Shown here: positions 40,011 through 51,439 of the stretch, in pieces
Layout of the letters: each line of letters begins with the position of its first letter
How positions within the stretch are numbered: the first letter of the stretch is position 1
DNA from: Margaritifera margaritifera
Lineage: Eukaryota; Mollusca; Bivalvia; Unionida; Margaritiferidae
DNA: 64,000 nt
Direction: 5' to 3'
Assembly (NCBI GenBank): GCA_029931535.1
Contig: JAQPZY010001621.1
Span: forward strand, 3,262,001 to 3,326,000
Notes under the pieces: generated by a model
The model's input: the letters and a program-made list of their open reading frames with translations, nothing else
Database searches by the model: none
What the model was told of the DNA's origin: nothing
Translations under genes and position numbers: made by a program

Positions 40011-40382
40011 TACAATATCATAGATAGTTGTCAAAACTATTTTTATACCTAGTCGTACTTATTATATACTCTTATTAGGCAGTTTATTTAGGATTTCAGC
40101 ATTTCATTTTCAACAGATTTGAAATTATTTCCCATATTTTTGCTGTCACGTAATATATGCAATATCTTTACTAATTGGTTTGGGTCTTTATACTATTACA
40201 TATTGCCTCGATTGCTGATACCTTTGAATTTTTATGATGTTATTTTTTATTTATTTTTTTGTTGCTAACCCAACTAAGTTCTTTAATTGTTTGAAAATGT
40301 TAAATGCTTTTGACACTATAATTCTTTTTACTATTGCAGCTTTTCATCATCAGATCAATAAAATCATAATGAACCTTCTTTC

Positions 40383-40397
40383 TTAAAACACATTTGC

Positions 40398-40468
<71 letters not shown>

Positions 40469-41270
40469 GCTTCCAATTTAAATTCAGACTCATTAGAGTC
40501 AATATACAACTTACCAATTTATAAGATTTCGTTGGTACATATTCATCAGAATCATATTCTATTTCCAGTCCTGTACCTTTCTTTTGTTTTGGTCTAGCTC
40601 CCATAGCTTTGGCTTGTATTGGATTGGCTCCCAAAGCTTGAGCTTGTTTTTCTTGCTCTCTTTCATGCGCTATTTTATCTGCTTTTTTTGTTTTTCATTT
40701 CTCTGGTTAATATTGGCCCTGGTTGTACCCTCGAATGGATCCCCTTTTGTATCATATATTTATATATTATTAATACTCGTTTTGTTTCATTATCCAATCT
40801 GGGATATTTTGTTTTATTTACTACTTTATATGACTCAGCATTTAGTCCCTCATCAATATATCTGGATGTGTAAGCTTGTAAAATAATCTAACACTTTTTG
40901 TTCTCTGAGAGTAAGGAAAACATCTGCATCAACTGGAAGACCTTCTTCTGTCAGTGTTTGTTTTGATTCTTCTTCTGTAAGAGTTGCGACTTCCAATGAT
41001 GTAACAAAGGTAACGGGACACATCTTATCCTAGGGCGTCTAGGAGGCGGTAGTTCTTGTGTTTTTTTTTAAAACTGTTAATAATTTTGTAACCGGCTTAA
41101 CAAGTGTTTTGATTGGCCTAGCTAATGATTCTGCAACTTCCCGCTCAAACTCTTTCCCCCCCCCCCCCGCCCATTTTTTCTTGAAAATTTGACCTTTTAT
41201 TTTCTTCCTGTTTTAAGTCTTTTTCAGCTATCTCTACGTTTCTGCATACTAGTAACTTTTTCAAAGCTCA
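40383..41270 (-). pseudogene. Unrecognised protein relic
   Basis: ATG at 41270 (MSFEKVTSMQKR). Further pieces read LLSENKKC, QAYTSRYIDEGLNAESYKVV with NKTKYPRLDNETKRV, and IQAKAMGARPKQKKGTGLEI before an (ATT)n expansion at 40397-40467. The local coding signal is good but no family is recognised. Frameshifts and stops are present. Confidence 0.45.
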
Positions 41271-41461
41271 TTGTCTATAGTAGTAAAGTATATATTATTT
41301 ATTTTACATGATGCAAAATAATGTAAAATAATGTAAAATATAATATAATGTCACCCACGAATATAAAAATGGTCGAAACCAATGCGATAACTTTCTGTTA
41401 TGTTTATGGGTAGAGGGGAAGTTTTTGTTTCAGAATAAAAAACAAAGAAACTATAAGGATA

Positions 41462-42050
41462 TTATGTTGCTTTTTTGTATATATTGATTAGGCACTGTTT
41501 GACAACATCACCCGAACAACGATCATCGGAAACTTGGTGTATGTCTTTGTTATCCAATACATTAAAAAGTACAAAACATTTTGTGTTTTCGTGGATGTAT
41601 TTTGGCACATCATAATGAGCCAGAGTTAAATATATACAATTCAATTTTTTAAAGATCCAAACTAAAGTATTCTTTAATTCTATCCATATTAGTATGATCA
41701 GTTTTTATATTATTAAACACGATTATTTTACTTGTGTCGTTATCCAATTATTCTATAGGAATAATATCTTTAGTTGCGAGCATAGCGAGGATTTGTTTGG
41801 TCTGTTTCTTATTCTATTGTATCAAATAGTTGTTCCAGCATGGTATAGTTTGCTTAGATATTATGGCTACAATCTAAAGTAATTTCTTCATAATAATTAT
41901 ATTTAAGTAATAGGTTCATTAATAAATTTGTTTTCCGTGACCTGTGCTTCCAACCATAAGGTAATGCCAATCAGGCAATAAGAAGTAGTGTTTGGTATTT
42001 TTAGGATCTTCAACATCAAAATTAATTGTTTCCATTATAATACTTAGTTA
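41462..42050 (-). pseudogene. Packaging ATPase relic
   Basis: Walker A reads VGSTGHGK at about 41935-41960 and then goes out of frame, one A short of G-K-T. Walker B reads SKIIVFNNI (Asn where Asp-Asp is expected) near 41720. The sensor and C-terminal region is open at 41462-41644: CIYLTLAHYDVPKYIHENTK, CFVLFNVLDNKDIHQVS. This is the FtsK/HerA-type motor of the second element. Confidence 0.75.
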
Positions 42051-42479
42051 TATAAAACTAAATTTTGTTTTCCTCATAGCATGTAAAATTGTTTACTATT
42101 TTTCCAAGGGCTCTACATAGTTTTCACTCATTCGGATTTTTTTAAACACTTATTTTATGGTTTGTTTTTAATCACTATTAAAATTGAATTTTACATGGAT
42201 CAATAATCCGTTAAAAAATAAATCGATGCCTGAATTTTAATTTTTGATCTTTTATCATCCAATTTCAATGCACTATTTATGGATATTACTGTCCCAGGAA
42301 TAACATTCAATATTACCCACAAAATTGGATTATGATATAGATGCTTTACCACCCACAAATGTTGTTATCAGCATAGTTGATTTATATATATTTCTATATA
42401 ATTTATAACTTTTCCAATACGCAGAACACAATCACGTTAAATAATTGTTTAATCCTGTAAATGTTAATTGTTGAACTTA

Positions 42480-43997
42480 TTAACATTTATATTGTCATCT
42501 TAGATTAAAACTGATTATTAATATACAAGCATCAAAATTAAATTTAACATCAGTCCCAATTCTAATTATCGTTGTTTCTTCATAACTACCTGCCCAAATA
42601 TTATTTTTTAAAGAAGATCCCGACAACAATTTCCAAATATTTGTATCATAACAATTCCAAATCACTATCATCATAAGCACTAGACAATATCCATGAATGA
42701 TAAGACTGGATGTATATTTCTGGTTTTCTTAATATGAACTTTATTGTGTAGTATGTGCCGGGTAATACTTTCATGTTAGAATAACCTCAGTCTATATTTT
42801 CTACTATAGTTAGTGTTGACATATTCATTTCAATATCATCACTTTGTGTTCACTCCAACCAAGATTGTGTTGTTACTTCTTGTTTCACAGCATCAATGGT
42901 TTCATCGAAATTATATTTTGTGATAGTTTTTATTGTAATAATATGATGGGGGTGGGGGGGTTGCCTCTGTCTATAATGTGTTTTACCATCAACAAATTTT
43001 TCTATTTACCAAGTCAGCATTATCAATAACTTTGAAGCTTGTTGTAATTTTTTGTTATCCATACCCAATGTACCTGTCATAAAATCACGACTTTTCATCA
43101 AACAAGTTGTATTATTGTCATTCCGATTATTGGTATAAATAATATCCACATATAGTTTGGTGAATTTGTCTTGATCGGTTGTTAGATTATTCAAATTTGT
43201 TATCTTTTTTTACCCATAGTTACATTAGAGAAAAAACGTGTTGTAGTAGTATCAGAACTCCCAAATGAAACTATCTGGTCACCATTTGTTTTTATTACCA
43301 GTCCACAGAAGATAGAATAGTAACAAGTTGTTTTTCATCATCATAACTAATACTATTTTGATCATTACCAAACTCAACCATATATGTTTTCCCAGCTCCA
43401 ATATAAAAGTAACCAATATGCCTAACTGCGTCGTTGTCCATAGAAATGTCCAGGTTACCAGTCATTGTATCACCACTTTTTAGTAAATAAATATCATCTA
43501 ATTTCTGTAATTGTTCATCAACTCTTTGGAATTGTTTGTCAATAAAAAAAAAATGTAAGAGAATGTTTTCATTATTATCTATGTACCGTTTTGTTACAGC
43601 ATTATCTGCATTAGGAGGTATTTTAATTGTATAATTTTCTATTACCAGTCATTGTATCACCACTTTTTAGTAAATAAATATCATATAATTTCTGTAATTG
43701 TTCATCAACTCTTTGGAATTGGTTGTCAATAAAAAAATGTAAGAGAATGTTTACATTATTATCTATGTAACCGTTTTGTTATGGCATCATCTGCATTAGC
43801 AGGTATTTTAATTGTATAATTTTATTATTGTTCATATTTAGATTTTGTACCATTTCCGTAGAACCAGACTGTAGTCCTCTACCACGGTGAAGGCATTCAT
43901 CCAAATAATTTTAATATTTAGAGCTTCATTTCTTGTTGCATCCAATTTCTAGATCACTAGTGCTATCTGGTAGTGTTCCAAGAATTGTATAGCTCAT
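42480..43997 (-). pseudogene. Fibre-like capsid protein relic
   Basis: ATG at 43997 opens MSYTILGTLPDSTSDLEIGC. Pieces follow: YLDECLHRGRGLQSGSTEMV, NNKIIQLK, VDEQLQKLYDIYLLKSGDTM and TGN, and later KFTKLYVDIIYTNNRND and IWKLLSGSSLKNNIWAGSYE. L-x-K-x-G-D-T-M-T-G-N with repeated short modules is typical of trimeric tail-fibre-like proteins. The region contains an internal 187-bp tandem duplication. Frame broken many times. Confidence 0.5.
43457..43828. repeat. 187-bp tandem duplication inside the fibre-like relic
   Basis: accagtcattgtatcaccac begins copies at 43457 and 43644. The two run parallel for the full length with scattered substitutions and A-run indels. Confidence 0.9.
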
Positions 43998-44699
43998 TTT
44001 TATTATATAATTAGATAATATATATGATAATTCTTTCCATATATTCCATTTAATATTATTTTATATTTTTAAACATTATTTAAAAAACTACATATTTTAT
44101 ATAACTAGTTATATTTATTATAATATGAAAAATTTACAAGCAGCAATTGAATGAACTTTCAAAGTTAATTAAAAAAGAATTTGAAAAAGAAAAAAATACT
44201 CTCTTTTAATAAGTTCATACAATAAATTCAGTTTAAATATGTTATTATGTTAGCCACTAAAAACATATACTTACTGTCTTCATATTGAAGTATGGAAGAA
44301 GAAGAGAGAAAAGCAAAACAGGATATATTACATACATATGAAGCAATGGAACGACTTCGCCTTATTATTGTATATTAATAATAACTGTTTACCAGAAAAC
44401 AGCTGTGATAGTTTGCATGCTGATAGTTTCGATGCTAATATTGCAAATTGTACTTATAAATATAATACAATGTTTCATATCAGAAAAAAATTAGATTAAA
44501 TGGAAATTATAAAAATATGCAGAGAATCCCTTATAAAACGTAAATAATAATTTGCAACTAATAATGAATAATCATCATAAAATACTATTATTATGGATTA
44601 ATTTAAATGCGTCGTTGTATTGTGAAATAACAAAATACAGCAAATTTTAAATAAAACGCAAAAAGAAAATTAATTAATAAACTATTGGATCAATTAAAG

Positions 44700-45170
44700 T
44701 TTGTTTTCATAATCAAATTTGGTATAAAAGATAGTTTCCACAATTACTTTCAATATAATTTTTTGTAACCATTGCAATTTCACAACTTGGATTTTTAAGT
44801 CCACCATTAAAATAAGCATGAAATCCAACTATTTTTTAAAAAAAATCATACATGCATAACGGTTTGTTTCTGAAAAAAATGACATTAAGAATTACCACTT
44901 TTAAATGTATTAGTTTGCATATCCCTTGCGTTATATTTTATTTGTTGCGATTACAGCTTATAATAAAATGTGTTAAATTTATTAAGTCACCTATAAATTC
45001 AGGCATTATTTCAATTTTATTTTCACTCAGGTAAAGCGTTTCAGAAATTTGTAATTTACATATGCTTTGTAGTATTTTATTGAAAAAGTACAGATGTATC
45101 ATACTATGAATTCCATAAAACGTAATAATCATCGAATGGGGTATGTAAACCTAATACAGCAAGCTTGTCA
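44700..45170 (-). pseudogene. Possible leucine-rich-repeat protein relic
   Basis: The minus-strand piece ISETLYLSENKIEIMPEFIG, continuing DLINLTHFIISCNR, fits the consensus L-x-L-S-x-N-x-I-x-x-x-P of leucine-rich repeats. A separate piece, GFHAYFNGGLKNPSCEIAMV, lies downstream. Whether it belongs to the second element is not known. Confidence 0.45.
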
Positions 45171-45269
45171 CAACTAGAAAGTAAAAAATGTTATCACAGA
45201 ATATGGGATTAGGACTTATGTCTAAGGAAATAAAAGAATAAATTTGAAGTAATTTGTCAACTAAGGTTC
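45171..45269. other. Short AT-rich spacer
   Basis: No feature recognised. Confidence 0.3.
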
Positions 45270-45495
45270 TTTTAATTATAATATGAGTAAGATTGATTTA
45301 TATAATTTTTAATAGACGAGGTAAGATTCCTTTCCATTTATAATATGAGTAAAGATAATCTATATAATTTTTCATTTACCAGCTAAGATTCTTTTTTGCT
45401 GATAATATGAGTAAGTTTAATCTATGTAATTGTTTAATTTCCCATATAAGATTCCTTTACTTGTAATATGAGTAAGATTAATCTGTGTAATTTAA
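45270..45495. repeat. Diverged repeat of about 60-70 bp, 4 copies
   Basis: The words taagattcctt and aatatgagtaagattaatct followed by tgtaatt recur four times with indels. Confidence 0.7.
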
Positions 45496-46084
45496 TTGGA
45501 GACGCAACTTAAACCTGCAGCGATATTTTGCGACTCTGTCTGCATTTAAATAATATTTCATATTTCTGTAACATGTAGACTTGAAATGGTGCAGTAGAAA
45601 TTACCCTTTTATTTGACTGTTTTTGAGTGAAAAAAGTACCTATATCAATATTCCCTTTGTGGAAAATCCTTAATAGGGAAAAATCCATTAATGATCATAA
45701 GTAATATATATTTATAAATATCTATGCACAAAATATTCAAAATTAGATAATATGCAAAACACTAAAAAGTAATAAGCTATATAAATAATTTATAATTTGT
45801 TAGTTAATCACTTTATAAATATTTTAAAATAAATATTAGAAGTCAAACTATCTATCATACATACTTTGATAACTTGGGAAGAAAATCACTACACTCTAAA
45901 AGGATTAAACTGGAGACATAATATTATAATTTGTTACTTAATCTTTTTTAGAAATTTAAATAGAAAATTTTAGAGGCAAAATAAATGGAAATTTTTAAAA
46001 AATTAAATTTTAAAAACAAATTTCCATAACAAAATTTGTGACAAAAGATATTTTAAAAATTCTCAAAAAATGTATTAAAAAATT

Positions 46085-46152
<68 letters not shown>

Positions 46153-46284
46153 CAAAAATATATCAAGAATTAAAAAAAATAGAATATATAGAATATTTTG
46201 TTAAAGAAAATGCAGAAAACTATTTAAAAAAATATATCAAATAATTTTAAAGTTTTCAAATCTTTTAAAAATGCTTTTGAAAAT
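45496..46284. other. Very AT-rich spacer with a (TA)n tract
   Basis: (TA)n at 46087-46148; otherwise nothing recognised. Confidence 0.5.
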
Positions 46285-46975
46285 ATATCATTCTGTACCC
46301 TCTAAAACGTTAACATATATCATCTGTATCCTCTAAAACATGAACATATATCATTTTGTACCCTTTAAAACGTGAAAATGTATAATTCTTTACCCTCGAA
46401 AATGCGAAAATACATTATTTTGTATCCTCTAAACCGCGAAAATATATAATTTTTTACCTTCTACAACGTGCAAATATATCAGCTTTTACCCTCTAAAACG
46501 CGAAAGTATATCATTCTGTACACTCTACAACGCGAAAGTATATCATTCTGTACACTCTACAACGCGAAAGTATATCATTCTGTACACTCTACAACGCGAA
46601 AGTATATCATTCTGTACACTCTACAACGCGAAAGTATATCATTCTGTACACTCTACAACGCGAAAGTATATCATTCTGTACACTCTACAACGCGAAAGTA
46701 TATCATTCTGTACACTCTACAACGCGAAAGTATATCATTCTGTACACTCTACAACGCGAAAGTATATCATTCTGTACACTCTACAACGCGAAAGTATATC
46801 ATTCTGTACACTCTACAACGCGAAAGTATATCATTCTGTACACTCTACAACGCGAAAGTATATCATTCTGTACACTCTACAACGCAAACTTATGGCGTTC
46901 ATTTTATAAGATCTAGAAATATCATTTTGCATCTACTCGTACAGAGTTCCCATTTTGCATCTACTCGTACTTAAA
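46285..46975 (+). repeat. 32-bp satellite derived from integrase-like sequence
   Basis: About 19 units. The first seven are diverged (for example ttgtaccctttaaaacgtga) and the last dozen are nearly identical (cgcgaaagtatatcattctg, then tacactctacaa). The array ends in two copies of cattttgcatctactcgtac. Both the older units and this end word match the minus strand of the integrase relic at about 36455-36545. Long open frames across the array are artefacts of the repeat. Confidence 0.93.
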
Positions 46976-47445
46976 TCCTTTAAAGAAACTTTTGATCCTT
47001 AGAATCGGTTGCATTCTTGGAATGGAATACTTTCCTGAATGTAATAAGTAATTACTATGTTGTTTATCAGGGTAACCTATTATATCCTGAGAAGGCGCTA
47101 AAAACATTTTAAAAACTCTTTGTTTGCCCTACCAATGTCCGCCTGTTCCTTATATTTGTTTGTCGTTGCATTCATCGATCATGCCTTCTTTTCCTATATC
47201 ATCGGGCATAGTTGCAAAAATCTTCGTAATCTACTCGCTAATTTCTGATGGTACGGAGGGGTTGCTGTTGGGTAGCCTAGAACATATCAAAACCCACCAA
47301 TTTTGTTTTTGAATGGAGATGTCATGAACGATGACGTTGACAAAGCTGGCCACTATATCCTAAATACATTAGCAGGAATTTAGTACTACTATCACAAAAC
47401 AGTAACACTGCCCTTTAATATGGGGATTATTCACAATTTCGTTTC

Positions 47446-47447
<2 letters not shown>
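46976..47447. other. Intergenic DNA
   Basis: A 62-codon plus frame at 47124-47312 has no recognisable feature. Confidence 0.35.

Positions 47448-47527
<80 letters not shown>
47448..47527. repeat. (GA)n microsatellite
   Basis: About 80 bases of GA dinucleotide. Confidence 0.96.
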
Positions 47528-47530
<3 letters not shown>

Positions 47531-49020
47531 TATTGTATAAGTAAATGCATACTTGTAGAAATCAGGTAACAACCGGCTGTACATAGGCCTTTACGTAATC
47601 AGACCAACCTCCTCGCAAGATACACAACTCCCAGCGCGGAGTGTAATGGGACAATATACTAACTGACCAGACGCAAAACGAAAGATAGCTCCGCCGACCA
47701 ATCACGCGGTCCCGCACAACTGAAACATCGGGCAAACTACTCGAGTAATATTGCGACACAATCTATACCATACGCTCTTTCCCAACGATCAATCTGAGAA
47801 TTTTCTACCTTACAAAGCAACCCTTCTCAGCATTAGAAAGCAAGATGTTTTAGAAAAGAAAGATGTAAAGTCTGTGAAAGTTTCTAAAGTTGGAGATTAT
47901 ACAGTCGACATTTCTGCCAGAATATGTCGCAGTTAGTGCAAGTCCTTGGAACCGCTGAGAGTATACACGACCGTGCAAATATCGAGCAGCAAAAGTCACA
48001 GAAGCTTATTGTACATGTCTTGGTCTTTAGTTCTAAAAAATATTGAAGCCTGGGATTAGATTTGTGCGTTTATATTTGAAGAGACACCCCCCCCCCCTCT
48101 CTCTCTCTCTCTGATATATTCTGTGTGCATGTTTACATATACTTAAATTTAATGTCGATATTGATCTTGTCAATACACTTTTGGGAAAGATTACTCGTGA
48201 TTTGATAATTCTTATTAGTAATGATCATAATACGTATTTCCATCTCTTGTTTATGTGCTACTTTGCCAGTTTGCGTCTCGTCAATTCAGCTAAAGACGGA
48301 AGGATTGTAAATTTACCTCTTGATGTCAAGTAACAGTAAACGTCGAGCCGGATATATTTCCATGTTGTTTTTTTTTTCTTATCGCTGTTTGCTAGGAGAC
48401 GGGAGGAAGCGACAAGTAGATATGGTCAGACCACCATTCATTTTCCAGTAAATTACATGCATACATTTCTCCAAGCTTTACTAAGAAAACATACCAGTCA
48501 CACTGGGATTCCAAGGAGTGGGAATTACACACACCAAGACTTGACAGCACTTGCCAAACATATAGTTTAATTTAACAGCTGATCAACATCTACGGGGCTC
48601 AATGGTTGTTTCGGGGTAAATCAAAATAGGTTGTGACCATATCACACACTTAATTTGCATACGCACTAAGCCACACTACTTTTACAACCACAATGAAATG
48701 CATATCAAAATATAGAATGATACTTTCCCAATTATTCCAAAGTAAAAATCAGTTCCTTTCATGAATATTTTGCAATGAAAGGCATAGCTAAGCAAAACAT
48801 CAAAATTTAGATATGAACTACTTAGCACCTGAAGCATTTTATCCTGATCTAACTCAGATGGCGCACATTTCCATTCGGTGTACAAGTAAATGAGAATGAT
48901 GGCGTATGGCGTGTAGCCTGGGATGGCCTCAGCCTATAAAGCCATTTTCAAGACGGAGACAACTCGATCTAAATCCTGACCCTCTGACGATAAAATAACA
49001 CATTCTTCCACTTTTGACTA
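47528..49020. other. Intergenic DNA with a possible promoter-like patch
   Basis: The patch at 47685-47725 (gccgaccaatcacgcggtcc) contains a CCAAT box in a locally GC-rich context. A 61-codon frame follows at 47751-47936 (EKKDVKSVKVSKVGDYTVDI) that I cannot assign. Otherwise nothing recognised. Confidence 0.3.
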
Positions 49021-49207
49021 AGGGACCGTTCATTTAATTATTTGGGAAGAGGGGAGCTAGGTTTTTCTTTCGAGCCGGGATATGTTTTTCTTTCTTTTAT
49101 CTCGAGATAATTTGGTTTTGAACTAGTATAATGGATATAATAGCGTTTTTTTTCTTCCTCAAAATTCCAACCCCCTCCCACCCACCCCGAAAATTAAATG
49201 GTCGGTT
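49021..49207. mobile_element. MITE-like element, copy 1
   Basis: Starts agggaccgttcatttaatta and ends with ttaaatggtcggtttct, whose complement aaaccgaccatttaa mirrors the start, giving imperfect inverted ends of about 18-25 bp. CTAA lies on both sides of the element core and may be target sequence. A related copy lies at about 49696-49945. Confidence 0.6.
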
Positions 49208-49695
49208 TCTAAAATGTCAATCGCGCGTCCATTTCTCGTGAGATTGACCCAGAGCCGGCATAAGTAAAACAAAAGCTATACCTACGCATCACGTACATTT
49301 CCCGGTTTTGATTACAGCTTACGTCACGAAAATGTACATGTCAGACCAGCCAAAACCCGGCCGAACATGTAAAACTAACTGTTTACGAACCTAATTATCC
49401 TTGTCGAACTATAATAATAAACCCCCCTCCCTCCGATTTTTTTTTCGCGTGGTCAACTATTGTTTTCTTGGAAGTCAATACATTAATAAAAACACAAAAA
49501 ATCAATGCAACACGGTCATTCATCCATTCTTTGTTGCAACAAGTAATTGTGAGAAGAAACAAAAATCACATCATCCTAACATCCAAATAGTCATTCATCC
49601 ATCATATACAGACTTGTATAGATAAAAGGCAAACTAATAGATATATATTTACAATAGTCAAGCTGTTTACACACAAGACGAAAGCTCATTGGATA
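49208..49695. other. Intergenic DNA
   Basis: No gene recognised. Confidence 0.35.
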
Positions 49696-49945
49696 AGGGG
49701 CCGACCATTTAATCTTATGGGGGAGGGGGCTGGGATTTTCTTTTGAGACAGGATACATTTTTGTCTCTTTAACCTCAAGATAAGTTGTTTTTTTTTTCAG
49801 CTAATATAATTGGATATAATACATTCATGTTTTCTATCAATCGGAGAGATAATATTTGTTTGCAAGTTATTCGTGGTCCGGAACTGTTTTCTTAAAAAAA
49901 TCACAGGCCCCCGCCCCCGTGTAAAAGTTTGCGTTCATAAATCCG
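49696..49945. mobile_element. MITE-like element, copy 2 (decayed)
   Basis: Shares aggggccgaccatttaatct, the following G-rich tract, the tttt-ctttt-gaga core and ggatataata with copy 1. The right end is poorly preserved. Confidence 0.5.
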
Positions 49946-50157
49946 GCTAGTCGCGAGCTATGTCATCCGCTAAGGCATTTCAAATCTACAGAGAACTACT
50001 TATCACCTAGATTTATTTTTAGTCTCGGGTTATTTCCAATTACGTCCCATGTACGTCTGCGAATAACTTACTGACATGCAATTCAAACAATATTCTTTAA
50101 ACTCCTGGTATCGTGGCAAACTCCACTTTCAGTACCTGTCAGTTAATTTTTAAACCC

Positions 50158-50402
50158 GGGGCCCCGGGTGACCGAGTGGTCTAAGGCGCTCGCCTTTACT
50201 GCCATCTCACTTCTGTCCGCGTGGTTTCGAGTCTCTGGCTCAGCCAATGTGCGCACGTGAGAAAGCTTGCCAGTAGGTTCCCGTGGGTCGTTGGTTCTTT
50301 CCTGTGTTTTCCCGGGTTTTTCCTTCACCAGATATACAAGCCGCCATGTATAGCATATCATGTGCTGAAGAATGGCGTTAAACTCACAAACCACAACCAT
50401 CA
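50158..50402 (+). mobile_element. tRNA-derived SINE, copy 2
   Basis: Same family as 9076-9327. The head accgagtggtctaaggcgct (A box) and ggtttcgagtc (B box, one base longer), the body with gtaggttcccgtgggtcg and ccagatatacaagccgcc, and the 3' part gtgctgaagaatggcgttaa are all shared. The tail is short. Divergence between the copies indicates separate insertions. Confidence 0.85.
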
Positions 50403-51439
50403 TTTTCAAACTAAACGAATAGTGTGAAGGGGTTCGATGAAGCACTTGGTTGAACCACACCGTGGGAAAATTTGTACGGTTTGGAAGAATTTGTAAACGA
50501 CATAAATCTCATATTTTAAATATAATTTATGAAAAACATTTCAGCAAAAATGTAGAATTTGAATAATTTAAAAGGAAGAATTACAGTTAATTATTTACTT
50601 CATTCATGAAAATTCAATTCGCATTTGAAAATTGCATTTTTTGTTTTTGTTGTGATTTAAGCTTTCAAAGAGTGCTCCATAGTGTCGCCTGGAGAAATTG
50701 TGTTAAGAATCAATTGAAAACACATTTTCTTTTTACAGTAGATTTACCATTGCTTATTGTACAGTTATATAAATATTACTGTCAAAAAGAATTTACAAAT
50801 GTGATGCCAGTAGAGTTTTTCTTTTCTGTTTTCATTATATTAAATCAGAATAGTTTCTTATATGTTTTATTCAGCGAGCATTATGGGTAAATTTGCATGT
50901 ACGTAAAGGAGGCGGGGCTAGGCGGGTTGTTTACTATATGACGTCAAAAAAGTAGATAAAATAAACTAAAACTAATTGTAATTATAATAATTGATTGCCA
51001 ATTTTGTTGTGTTCATCGAATAATGAACCTGCCGATAAAGGACAAATTTTGCGTGAATCCGCTTTGTACTTTAAAAATTTTTAAATAAAAATTAAACCTT
51101 CTTCTGGAATCACACACTGATTCTACACAAAATCGACATATGTATTGGTAAAATAGTATTACAGTGGTGTAATAAACGGACAATAGTTACAATTAATTTA
51201 ATACTTTTTTCAACAACACTCCACTTTTGTTGAAATTTAATTATTGACTTGTTTTATACATCTCCGTATTTTTGTAGAACTTTTATAAAAATATTTTTTA
51301 CATACGTAATTGTTTCTTATCTGATCATTTACTCTACAGCAATACATATATTATTTAATTAGCAAAAATCAGTGATTCACAAATTCTCCAAAATTTGGAT
51401 TTCAAAACAAAATGTATCTGTTTCTTTAAAATTTACAAC
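50403..51439. other. AT-rich DNA before the large satellite
   Basis: A 94-codon plus frame at 50606-50890 shows no recognisable domain. Nothing else seen. Confidence 0.4.

Larger units (their letters stand above)
36394..45170 (-). mobile_element. Decayed second Polinton-type element
   Basis: From high to low coordinates, the minus strand reads fragments of a fibre-like protein, packaging ATPase, an unknown, penton, two core-type proteins, protease, phospholipase A2 and integrase, all broken by stops and shifts. The set is diagnostic for Polintons, but gene order, codon use (very AT-rich) and sequences are unlike the element at 12330-29449, so it is a different and older lineage. TIRs and target duplication were not identified. 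The upper limit is uncertain and includes a doubtful leucine-rich-repeat piece. Confidence 0.75.

Noticed and set aside
46468..46974. 168-codon open frame of repeating peptide
   Set aside because: It is produced by the 32-bp satellite cycling through three frames; no gene signals.
47751..47936. Possible small host gene behind a CCAAT box
   Set aside because: Only 61 codons, no ATG at the start and no recognisable domain; noted as a promoter-like patch only.
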